Part shown: positions 27,097 to 35,377 of the stretch, in pieces
Layout of the letters: every line of letters begins with the position of its first letter
How positions within the stretch are numbered: the stretch's first letter is position 1
Assembly: GCA_016200225.1 (NCBI GenBank)
Contig: JACQFD010000040.1
Span: forward strand, 62,001-126,000
Direction of reading: 5' to 3'
Source: Planctomycetota bacterium
Lineage (GTDB): Bacteria; Planctomycetota; UBA1135; JACQFD01
DNA length: 64,000 nucleotides
The notes under the pieces: model-generated
What the model saw: only the letters and a program-made list of their open reading frames with translations
Databases searched by the model: none
What the model was told of the DNA's origin: nothing
Program-made: the position numbers and the translations under genes

Positions 27097-28154
27097 TTCG
27101 GAGTCTTTACCTTCGCAATGCGCCGCGTCGTCGGCGCTCCGTCACCGGATTTTATCAAATAGACAATTTCATCGGCGCTGCGTGTATCGACGAGATGTTT
27201 TGAAAAGTCTTCGCCGAGGATGATCGCGCCTTTTGCGAGGGCGTCGGACCTGGCGCCGGCGCCGTCTCCGCGCACGACGACGGTCGCGCTGACAATATTT
27301 GTATCGATCGGAAGGGCGGTTCTCGGATCGCAAATGTGGCCGTAGGTCTTTCCCTCGAATTTTAATAATCGTCGCCAGTTGCCCGAAGTTGAAAGCGCGG
27401 CGTCGCGGAGTGAGACTTCGGCGATGACCTCTCCCGTCGGATCTTCAATACCAATCATTCGCGGCGTTTGGTCGGGCGGCGGACCGATGCTAAAGATCGT
27501 GCTGCCCCCCGCGTCGATCGCGGCGTCGCGAACGCCGTGTCGATTTAAACAATCCGCGATGCGGTCAACGGCGTAGCCCTTGTTGATGCCGTCGAAATCG
27601 AGTGCGACTCCGGCGACGTCGTTCGAGACCGTTTTATTGTTGTGGTCGAAATGTAAATGCTGGAAACCGACGATTTTTAAAAGCATCTCGCGGCGCGCGG
27701 CGTCGGGCACGGCCGGTTTTTGTTTACGAATGCCGTACGCTTCGATCACGGGGCCGATCGTTATGTCGAAAGTCCCCCGCGTCGCGGCGTGCATGTGTCC
27801 GGCAATGGTTAGCAACTCCCAAAGCGTATCGCTCGCGCGATGCGTCGACGGATCCAAAGAAAAACGGCGATTCAGTTCGGTGACTTCGCTCGACTCGCTC
27901 CAGACGCTCGAGCAGGCTTCGATTTCTGTCAATTCCGCGGCGATTTCGTCCGCGGCCTGCTCGAATTCGGCCCGCGGAATTTCATCATAAACCCGTATAT
28001 CAAATACAGAACCCAGGGCGACGCGCACCATGCTCCACTCGGGAACGCTTGTCGTGCGCTCGGAGACTTCGGCGCGCGGCGGCGCGCACGCGGAAACGGG
28101 CAGAATAATACTTAATATACCAAGAATCAGTCGGTTCGCGGCGCTAACGGACAT
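27093..28154 (-). CDS. apbE: FAD:protein FMN transferase (ApbE) lipoprotein
   Basis: 353 residues. A signal peptide ends in the lipobox VSAC (Cys23), so the enzyme is membrane-anchored outside the cytoplasm. The ApbE core is visible: EIEACSSVWSESSEVTELNR, TRGTFDITIGPVIEAYG, ALDFDGINKGYAVDRIAD, DAAIDAGGSTIF and the C-terminal region with Asp/Thr for Mg binding. It attaches FMN to Thr/Ser of target proteins such as Rnf or Nqr subunits. No such target is seen in the window. It is the last gene of the SEC-C/adaptor/ATPase/permease run, 18 bases after the permease gene. Confidence 0.92.
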   Translation of the reverse strand: MSVSAANRLILGILSIILPVSACAPPRAEVSERTTSVPEWSMVRVALGSVFDIRVYDEIPRAEFEQAADEIAAELTEIEACSSVWSESSEVTELNRRFSLDPSTHRASDTLWELLTIAGHMHAATRGTFDITIGPVIEAYGIRKQKPAVPDAARREMLLKIVGFQHLHFDHNNKTVSNDVAGVALDFDGINKGYAVDRIADCLNRHGVRDAAIDAGGSTIFSIGPPPDQTPRMIGIEDPTGEVIAEVSLRDAALSTSGNWRRLLKFEGKTYGHICDPRTALPIDTNIVSATVVVRGDGAGARSDALAKGAIILGEDFSKHLVDTRSADEIVYLIKSGDGAPTTRRIAKVKTPN

Positions 28155-28172
28155 GCGCGGCGGTATTGATAA

Positions 28173-29462
28173 TTATTCGAAACGCAGCGCTTCGATCGGA
28201 TCGAGCGACGCGGCCTTGAGCGCGGGCCACAGTCCGAAGAACGCTCCAATTCCAATCGATACGCCGACGGCGATCGCCACGGCCTGCGGCGAGACGGGAG
28301 CCGTCCAACCCATCCATTCCGAAATCGCGAAGGCGCTTAAATATGCAATTCCAATTCCCGCAAATCCGCCGAGCGTCGAGATCGTGAGCGCTTCCAACAA
28401 AAACTGCGCGAGGATGTGCCGCCCGTGCGCGCCGACGGCCATGCGAATGCCGATTTCGCGCGTCCGCTCGGTTACAGATACGAGCATGATATTCATAATT
28501 CCAAGACCGCCGACGACGAGCGACACGCCGGCAACCGTCGCGAGGAGCCACGCGAGAATTCGCTGCTGATCGGCGGCGGCGCGGGCCATATCGCTAAAAT
28601 TTCGAACCATGAAATCTTCGCTTCCGGGCGCGTTCTTGTGGCGTCGCGATAACAAATCCTTCACGGCTTCCATCGCCGGATCGACGAGTTCGGCGGATCG
28701 CGCGGATAATACAATAGAACCGACGGCGTTGACGTTGCTGCTCGAAACGACGGCCCCCATTCTTCGCATCGCCGTTGAAATGGGTACAAATATAACATCG
28801 TCCTGATCGTATCCCATCGCACTCTGGCCTTTGCTGGCCGCGACGCCAATCACTTTCATCGGCGTTCCGCGGATCTTAATCATCACACCGATCGGGTTTT
28901 CTCGAATGCGCATCGGCGCTCCCGGACGGCGGCCCGAGTCGTCGGCGGCGTCTTCGACCGAAAACAACTCGTCGGCAACCCGCTTGCCGAGGACACAAAC
29001 ATTGCGAACCTGCTGCACGTCGAGATCTGTAAAGAATTTTCCCTCCGCCGCGGGCCATTGCCGGACATCGGTAAATGTAGCTTCGACGCCGTTGACGGTC
29101 GAGTTCCAGTTTTTGTTGCCATTGATGCACTGCGATCCGCCGAGCCGGACCGTTGCCGAACAACTCGATACAATATCAATTTCTTCGCGCGCCGCGCGGG
29201 CGTCGTCCAACGTTAATGTTGCCTGGCTGCCGGCTCCCGTGCGCACGCCGCCGAACATCGTCGCGGTCGGCCACACCATGAATACATTTGTCCCCATGGA
29301 TTCGGCCGCTTTTTCGACGGCTTTGCGCGCACCGTCGCCGATCGCGACGACGGTGACGACGAGGGCGACGCCGATGGCTACAGATAGCGCAATGAGCACC
29401 GAACGCATGAAATTACGTCCGAGCGCCCCCAGGACGATTCGAATTAAAGATAATAAACTCAT
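28173..29462 (-). CDS. ABC transporter permease of the MacB/FtsX type
   Basis: 429 residues. One N-terminal membrane helix, a large extracytoplasmic domain (~40-290, MacB_PCD-like), then three C-terminal helices with the FtsX signature (GLGIMNIMLVSVTERTREIGIRMAVGA). Ends with DPIEALRFE, a usual MacB-type tail. With the adaptor and ATPase it forms a tripartite export or mechanotransmission system. The start overlaps the end of the ATPase gene by four bases (ATGA), indicating translational coupling. Confidence 0.93.
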   Translation of the reverse strand: MSLLSLIRIVLGALGRNFMRSVLIALSVAIGVALVVTVVAIGDGARKAVEKAAESMGTNVFMVWPTATMFGGVRTGAGSQATLTLDDARAAREEIDIVSSCSATVRLGGSQCINGNKNWNSTVNGVEATFTDVRQWPAAEGKFFTDLDVQQVRNVCVLGKRVADELFSVEDAADDSGRRPGAPMRIRENPIGVMIKIRGTPMKVIGVAASKGQSAMGYDQDDVIFVPISTAMRRMGAVVSSSNVNAVGSIVLSARSAELVDPAMEAVKDLLSRRHKNAPGSEDFMVRNFSDMARAAADQQRILAWLLATVAGVSLVVGGLGIMNIMLVSVTERTREIGIRMAVGAHGRHILAQFLLEALTISTLGGFAGIGIAYLSAFAISEWMGWTAPVSPQAVAIAVGVSIGIGAFFGLWPALKAASLDPIEALRFE

Positions 29463-30223
29463 TGGGCGACCTCGGCCATCTGCACTTCAAGCGGCGGCAA
29501 TTTGGATAATTCCTCGGCAGCGTTGAGACGCTTGCCCACCGGCGCGTCGGAGAGAACCTTGCCGTCGCGCAATACAATAATGCGTTCGCAGCAGGCCGCA
29601 ACGTCCGCTTCGTGCGTCACCATCACTACAGTTCTCCCCTCGCGATGGATTTCCTGAAACAACGCTAATATTTCGAGTCCCGTGCGCGTGTCGAGGTTGC
29701 CGGTGGGTTCATCGGCGAGGAGCAGCGGCGGATTGGTAACAAGCGCGCGCGCGATCGCGACGCGCTGTTGCTGGCCGCCCGAAAGCTGCGTTGGATGACT
29801 GCGCTCCCGACCTTTCAGACCGACGCGGTCGAGCGCGATGCGCGACATTTTGTGGCGTTCGCGACCCGAAATGTCCAAACGATACAAAAGTGGTAATTCG
29901 ATATTATCGATGGCCGGCGTCCGCGGCAGCAGATGGAATTGTTGAAATATGAAACCGATGAATTCCGATCGCAGTTTTGTTTGATTCTCGCGCGACAACG
30001 CGCTGACGCTGCGCCCGCCAAGGACATATTCGCCGCGTGTCGGCCGGTCGAGCAGTCCGAGAATATTCATCAACGTCGACTTGCCCGAACCCGACGCGCC
30101 CATGATCGCGACCATTTCGCCTTCGTTGATTTCCAACGAAACACCGCGCAATGCAACAAATTCGATGATGCCGGTTTTGTAAACACGGAAGACGTCGCGA
30201 ATGCTAATGACAGGTTTTCCCAT
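29459..30223 (-). CDS. ABC transporter ATP-binding protein (MacB/LolD type)
   Basis: 254 residues. Walker [11 protein letters not shown]-loop [17 protein letters not shown], signature [15 protein letters not shown], Walker [13 protein letters not shown] and the H-loop MVTHEADV are all intact. It energises the adjacent permease. It lies 9 bases after the adaptor gene and overlaps the permease gene by four bases. Confidence 0.96.
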   Translation of the reverse strand: MGKPVISIRDVFRVYKTGIIEFVALRGVSLEINEGEMVAIMGASGSGKSTLMNILGLLDRPTRGEYVLGGRSVSALSRENQTKLRSEFIGFIFQQFHLLPRTPAIDNIELPLLYRLDISGRERHKMSRIALDRVGLKGRERSHPTQLSGGQQQRVAIARALVTNPPLLLADEPTGNLDTRTGLEILALFQEIHREGRTVVMVTHEADVAACCERIIVLRDGKVLSDAPVGKRLNAAEELSKLPPLEVQMAEVAQ

Positions 30224-30232
30224 AAATAATAA

Positions 30233-31609
30233 TCAACGGCCGCCGCGCGCGGCGCCCGCTGTCGTGCGATTGCCGCCGGAACCCATGCCGCCGCCGGGAC
30301 GCTGCGCATTCATGCCTCCGCCGAACGGACTAAACGAACCGTTGCTGGCCGCGTCCGACGTCGCCAGGCCGACGGCGACGAGATCGCCCGGTTTTAACAA
30401 TCCGCCGAGCACTTCATAATTATTTCCGTCGTTCAATCCGGTTTGAATTGTAATCGGACGTAACATTTCGCCGTCCTTGATCCAAAGCACGGCGGGTCCC
30501 GTGGCCGCGGACTTCATTTTACTCATCGTCGCGCTGACGAGCGCGTCGCCGTTCAGTCCGTGGTCCGGCGCGCTCGACGGCATGTTGGCCGCCGGAACGA
30601 CGCCGCCGTTCGCGAGCGCGGATGCTACAATTCCTTTCGGTTGAAATCGAATGGCCGCCGAAGGCACGAGGATCGCGTCGTCGCGCGCGTCGATCAATAC
30701 AGATAAATTCGCCGTCAAACCGGGCACGAGCGGACCGAGCGAGCCGTCCGGTTCGCGGTTGTCGACGAGAAACATGCAAGTATATATAACGACGTTGCTC
30801 GTAACTGTTGGATTGAGGCGCACCTGATCGAGCTTGGCATCGAACAATCGTCCGCCGAACGCGTCGACCGTAAAACCGGCGCGCTTCGATCGTTGAATGC
30901 GGCCGATGTCGGCTTCGTCGATGCTCGCGCGGATCTGCATTTGTGTTAAATCCTTCGCGATTTGAAACAATAACGGCGAATTGAAACTCGCGGCGACGGT
31001 TTGCCCGACTTCGACCGCGCGATTGATGACGACGCCGCTGATCGGCGAGTGAATGGTAGCGTGTTCGAGATCGATTTCGGACTGCCGCAGCGTCGTTTGC
31101 GCCTGCTCGACTTCGGCCTCGGAAACCTTCACTTGAACCGCGAGCGAATCGCGGTTCATTTCCGCATTTTCATAATCCACTTTCGATATGACCTGTTTTT
31201 CATACAGATCCGTCAGGCGTTTCGCCTGTCGACCCGCGTTTGCATATTCCACTTTCAACCGCTCGACGGACGCCTGCGAACGTTTCAGATTGGCCCGGTT
31301 CTGCGCGACGTGCGCGAGGAGGTTATCTGTATTCAAAACGGCGAGGATGTCGCCCTCCTTGACCTGGCTGTTAAAATCAATATTAATTTTGTCGAGCGTG
31401 CCCGAAACCTGGGTGCTCACGTCGACCTGCGTGACCGGTTGCAACTGGCCCGTCGCATTTACAATTACGGAAATGGGGCCGCGTCCGACTTCCGCGAACC
31501 GAACATTGGCGAGCGGCGACGCGGGCTGGCTTGTCCTTATGTAAAAATACCAATATCCCCCGCCGGCCGCGCCGGCGAGCAGGACGATGAAAAAGAACCA
31601 GATTTTCAC
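30233..31609 (-). CDS. Periplasmic adaptor (MacA/HlyD family)
   Basis: 458 residues from the GTG at 31609. This start gives a clean N-terminal membrane helix (KIWFFFIVLLAGAAGGGYWYF) and overlaps the TAG stop of the upstream SEC-C gene by one base (TAGTG). The longer frame up to 31744 would run antiparallel-free inside that gene and has no domain. Lipoyl-like half-motifs flank a coiled coil (QAKRLTDLYEKQVISKVDYENAEMN), followed by a beta-barrel domain. The C-terminal tail is very Gly/Arg-rich. It bridges the inner-membrane permease and an outer-membrane channel, and no TolC-like gene is in the window. Confidence 0.92.
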   Translation of the reverse strand: MKIWFFFIVLLAGAAGGGYWYFYIRTSQPASPLANVRFAEVGRGPISVIVNATGQLQPVTQVDVSTQVSGTLDKINIDFNSQVKEGDILAVLNTDNLLAHVAQNRANLKRSQASVERLKVEYANAGRQAKRLTDLYEKQVISKVDYENAEMNRDSLAVQVKVSEAEVEQAQTTLRQSEIDLEHATIHSPISGVVINRAVEVGQTVAASFNSPLLFQIAKDLTQMQIRASIDEADIGRIQRSKRAGFTVDAFGGRLFDAKLDQVRLNPTVTSNVVIYTCMFLVDNREPDGSLGPLVPGLTANLSVLIDARDDAILVPSAAIRFQPKGIVASALANGGVVPAANMPSSAPDHGLNGDALVSATMSKMKSAATGPAVLWIKDGEMLRPITIQTGLNDGNNYEVLGGLLKPGDLVAVGLATSDAASNGSFSPFGGGMNAQRPGGGMGSGGNRTTAGAARGGR

Positions 31610-33432
31610 TATTCGGTCTTGTGGGGAGGGTGATGTCTTCGGGGTTGAGCGGATAAATACGGTTTCGCCTGGCTCGGAAGCACGCGAAGAAGTCGTGCTG
31701 GCAGTGAGCCTCCCTCTTCGGGGTCGCTCGCAACCAGTAAACAATCGCCTGTCTGAAGGTGATCGCCAAGTCGGGCGGGAATCTGCAGTCGCCCGCGGAC
31801 TGCTGGATCGTCGACGGGCTCAAGCACGAGTTCGTACTGGCCGCCGAAACGGGCCAGGCCCGATACGACAAACGCCCGATTCCACGCTGCGATATCGCTC
31901 TCATGGAGGAGGACATTCACTTGATGGAGCCGCTCCGCGCTGACGGAAACCGAATCGATGACACGATGGAGCATGGACGTCCAGTCGATCTCCTGCGCTT
32001 CGAGCAGCCATTTTGAAAAGCCGAGCAACGCGGTCGCGGCCGTGCGAATCGTCTGCGCCGAAGGAGGCGGGTCTCCGGTGTATTGTTCGAGCGCGAAGAA
32101 TCTTAGTAAGTGTTCGGGAAGGACGTCGGCCAGGTCTTCGGGCGCGCCCGCGCCGCCGTCGAGACTCTTGCCGAATCGCGCCAGCACGCGTTGATCCTCG
32201 GAACTTACAGAAACGCCGCATTGTTCCATTTCCCACAAATACTCGGCGATCATCGGGGCCGCGCATGGAAGCGGCGCGATATTACCAATATTCGCGTTGT
32301 CGTCTTCGTCGTCGGCGTCTTCGTCGACTTCGACGCCCATCGCGGCGGCGAGTTCGGCGATCAGTGAATTTAACGAAACGCCTCTTTCGCGCCCCGCTTC
32401 AAAACGCGCGACCGCGTCTTTTTGTAAACAACAATTTTTGTAAGTCAATCCGCTGCCGCAACGGCACGGTTGGCCCGCCCGCGCGGCGAGTTCGTCGCTC
32501 GAAGGCTTCGGCGGATTCTTACTTTTCTCCAAATCTGCTTTCGCCCGCAGCGCCGAATAGTAGGCAGGCAGCAGACGCCTTCCGGTTTCGAGTTCGACGT
32601 CGGATTCGAACGCGATTTCATCGAGAAGCGATGTCACCGCGTCGCCCATCGAACTCGATTCGTTAAATCGATCGCGCACTTCGTCGAGATTAAGTCCCTC
32701 GATTTCCGCGGACGCGAGCCAATGCGTCAATTGTGTTTCGATTTCCTCGAACGACTCTTTTATATCAATGACGGTCTGCGGAATAACGTCATCGATGCGC
32801 GGCGCTCCGGCGCCCGATTTGGCATCTTCGGAAACGGCCGGACTGAACAGGAGCCGTTCCATGAGCAATTGTGATAATCGCCCGTGCCGGTAATCGCCGC
32901 TCGTAAGGTCGCGCCGCAGCGCGTTCGCGACGTCGTCGAGGACGATCAGCGCGTGCGGACTCACCAAATAGGTGCCGGTCCCCGTTGGATAAAGCCGGGT
33001 CACGACGAGCGCGTCGAGATCCGGTTGAATCGAAAGCGCATCTTCCGTTTCGGGTTCGATTGGAAACAATCCGTTCGATAACAAATCCCGATATTCAACA
33101 AAAACGCCCCCTTCGCTTTTTTCGAATACACCAAATCGGTTCGCGCCGAGTTCGTCGAAGAGATCGGAGTCCTCCGACGACAGTTTCGCGCGAAACTTCT
33201 CCGCAAATAACAAATAAACCGCGCTGTCGCCGAGGCGGGCCGGGCGATGCTCGAACAAAAACCACTCGTGAAAGCGCCCGAGCGCCGCGCGGTCGGGCGT
33301 GGAATGCGGAAAGAACTCCGTCAGCGCGAGACCGTAGTCGTCGTGGAGGGTGGGATCGGCAACCGCCACGTCGACGAGGCGCGAGAGGAGATTCGCAAGT
33401 ACTTGTTGAAGGTCGAGCACGTTACAACGCAT
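31609..33432 (-). CDS. SEC-C-motif protein of unknown function
   Basis: 607 residues from the ATG at 33432. Upstream in-frame starts to 33498 add only basic, non-conserved residues. A SEC-C zinc motif (PCRCGSGLTYKNCC) lies near residue 330, and the rest is acidic and mostly helical, with a DEDADDEDDN stretch after it. No signal peptide is present, so it is likely cytoplasmic. The SEC-C module is found in SecA and in many proteins of unknown role. The gene is coupled to the adaptor gene by a one-base overlap and is divergent from the zincin-like gene (41-base gap). Confidence 0.75.
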   Translation of the reverse strand: MRCNVLDLQQVLANLLSRLVDVAVADPTLHDDYGLALTEFFPHSTPDRAALGRFHEWFLFEHRPARLGDSAVYLLFAEKFRAKLSSEDSDLFDELGANRFGVFEKSEGGVFVEYRDLLSNGLFPIEPETEDALSIQPDLDALVVTRLYPTGTGTYLVSPHALIVLDDVANALRRDLTSGDYRHGRLSQLLMERLLFSPAVSEDAKSGAGAPRIDDVIPQTVIDIKESFEEIETQLTHWLASAEIEGLNLDEVRDRFNESSSMGDAVTSLLDEIAFESDVELETGRRLLPAYYSALRAKADLEKSKNPPKPSSDELAARAGQPCRCGSGLTYKNCCLQKDAVARFEAGRERGVSLNSLIAELAAAMGVEVDEDADDEDDNANIGNIAPLPCAAPMIAEYLWEMEQCGVSVSSEDQRVLARFGKSLDGGAGAPEDLADVLPEHLLRFFALEQYTGDPPPSAQTIRTAATALLGFSKWLLEAQEIDWTSMLHRVIDSVSVSAERLHQVNVLLHESDIAAWNRAFVVSGLARFGGQYELVLEPVDDPAVRGRLQIPARLGDHLQTGDCLLVASDPEEGGSLPARLLRVLPSQAKPYLSAQPRRHHPPHKTE

Positions 33433-33473
33433 TGTGTAGCGCGTAGCGTAACCATGTCGAATCATCATTCTTT

Positions 33474-34175
33474 GTGACACGGAAAGACCTCCCCCCATTT
33501 ACTGAATTCGAACGCCGTGCCCGCGCGTTTTTCGACGGCATCCCGATCACATTTCGCGAGGGAATCTCCGAATTGATGGTGCATCCAAAACGGGTCACGC
33601 ACCCCCACTTGGATGATTATGATACGCTCGGCGAGTGCGAGGCGGATTTGTTAACAGAGTCCGGCAGCCATCTCGAAGGCGGCGGCGGACGACGGTCGAC
33701 GATTCACGTTTATTATGGTTCGTTTGTTAATCTAAGCCGCGACGACGAGACGTTCGATTGGGAATGGGAACTGCGCGAAACGATCGAACACGAAGTCCGT
33801 CATCATTTGGAAGACCGCGCCGGTTATCCAAATTTACAAAAAATGGATTGGGCGGAGGAACAAAATGAATTCCGCCGGGCGCGCAAAGCCTTCGATCCGC
33901 TTTTCTATCGCGCGGGCGAGGAGCGTGAACTCGACGAATTCTGGGTCGTCAACGATTGCTTTCTCGAGGTCCGACTCTCGCGGAGCGTGCTCGAGCGCAT
34001 TGCCGGAAAGCTCCATCCCGTGACGTTCGGAGAGGAGGTCTTCGACGTACTGGTGCCGGCCCAGGGGGGCGACGTCCGTTATGTTGCCATTGAGGGCGGC
34101 TGGGCCGACGACGACGCGAATTGCGGCGATTTAATTGTTGTGTTTGTCGCGGGACGAACGTGGTTGAAAAAGTAG
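33474..34175 (+). CDS. Zincin-like metallopeptidase family protein
   Basis: 233 residues from a GTG start. The zinc motif HEVRHH has His106, Glu107 and His110 (HExxH) and follows the helix ELRETIEHEV. The N-terminal FTEFERRARAFFDGIPITFREG resembles the small 'minimal zincin' family (Pfam Zincin_1). A third zinc ligand is not obvious. It has no signal peptide. Proteolytic activity is not certain, as several members are uncharacterised. It sits alone between divergent and convergent neighbours. Confidence 0.75.
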   Translation: MTRKDLPPFTEFERRARAFFDGIPITFREGISELMVHPKRVTHPHLDDYDTLGECEADLLTESGSHLEGGGGRRSTIHVYYGSFVNLSRDDETFDWEWELRETIEHEVRHHLEDRAGYPNLQKMDWAEEQNEFRRARKAFDPLFYRAGEERELDEFWVVNDCFLEVRLSRSVLERIAGKLHPVTFGEEVFDVLVPAQGGDVRYVAIEGGWADDDANCGDLIVVFVAGRTWLKK

Positions 34176-34436
34176 TTTAATCCATGTCATACTAACGAAA
34201 GTTTCGAAGAAACCGCGCCGATCATTTTCTGTTCGTCGTCTCGACGCAAATCGGCGAGGCAATCGAGTTGTACGAAACAATCCGTCGTGGCGACCAATTA
34301 AACTGTCGGGTGTATTGAAAGAGTCGGCCACCGCGTCGCGCGAACGACGAGCGCTAATATTCTCGCTTGCAACGGAATCGAGCCGACCCCCGGGTGAAAT
34401 CTATAAAAACGAAATGTTTAGATCACCTGATCTTGG

Positions 34437-35231
34437 CTACTGATCTTCATACCGAAACCACACTCGACCACTCTGAGCATTTACGCACATAATCTTTCGT
34501 GAATCCAAGACCCACGTTGGATTGAACGTATGGCTATATTTTTTTCCTTCAATAGCGTGATCGCCCGGATTCAAAAGTTCACAATACATTAGAATTGGCT
34601 TTAATAATTTACTTCGGTTCTCAGTCGCAATTGACTCCATCGAAGATCCATGATCCTCTGCAAATTGACGCCACAGAGATACCGCGGTATCGGAAGAAAT
34701 GATTTTTTTTTCACTTTCAGGAATCCTCGCTACATCAAAGAAGTATGAACTACAATCCGAAGGTTGCTTCCCTTCGAACAACACATTAACATAACATCCC
34801 CTCATCTTGGTCCCATTATAACTTTGATAGAATGAAATCAAATGCGACGTAGAAAAATCGGATTGGGGCTGCAAGGTCAACTCAATTCCACTCGATTGCG
34901 CGCCAAAATTTGCAACAATCCACTCGTGCGCAGCACGGACAAATTTATCATCAAAAGCGATGGAATCCCCAGGCTCCTTATTCTCTTGCACACTTTCCTT
35001 TCTTCGAGCTTGGACACGCTGTATTAAATTTCCGGCCAGAATTGGCATTAAGAGATCCGATCTCGGTTCTGCCGAGATCGATTTATTTACTCGTCTCACG
35101 TCACCCAAAGGATCCTTTTGTCGCGTCTCATTCGCGCTTTGACAGGATTGAAGTCCTGCGATGAGAAGAGCCGTATAAAGCACTCGACCGAACCAGCCAT
35201 TCCAATGTTCAGTTTGTGTTACATCTGTCAT
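34437..35231 (-). CDS. AT-richer putative lipoprotein, possible horizontal acquisition
   Basis: 264 residues with a lipobox LQSC (Cys30) after a hydrophobic segment, so probably an outer- or inner-membrane lipoprotein. Codon use is visibly more AT-rich than in neighbouring genes (many AAA, TCA, TTT, ATA-like codons), and both flanks are loosely packed. The C-terminal NPTWVLDSRKIMCVNAQSGRVWF resembles the strand-rich end of PepSY-type domains, only loosely. No family assigned. The 261 bases on its 3' side (34176-34436) hold nothing I can identify. Confidence 0.6.
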   Translation of the reverse strand: MTDVTQTEHWNGWFGRVLYTALLIAGLQSCQSANETRQKDPLGDVRRVNKSISAEPRSDLLMPILAGNLIQRVQARRKESVQENKEPGDSIAFDDKFVRAAHEWIVANFGAQSSGIELTLQPQSDFSTSHLISFYQSYNGTKMRGCYVNVLFEGKQPSDCSSYFFDVARIPESEKKIISSDTAVSLWRQFAEDHGSSMESIATENRSKLLKPILMYCELLNPGDHAIEGKKYSHTFNPTWVLDSRKIMCVNAQSGRVWFRYEDQ

Positions 35232-35377
35232 ATGTAAGTTACTTGTTGTGTTTTGAATGCCTCGCGTTCACCTTTGTAAACGAGCGAAGTTCTTGCGCGC
35301 TTCGCTCAGCCGATCACGGCCGGTTGATATGGAAAATGTTAGCGTTCGACGACGCGGCGGATTTACGAATTCTCCGC

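Noticed and set aside
31610-31744. N-terminal extension of the MacA-like adaptor to 31744
   Set aside because: The extension lies inside the upstream SEC-C gene on the same strand and is not hydrophobic or domain-like. The GTG at 31609, overlapping the TAG stop, gives the normal membrane-anchor start.
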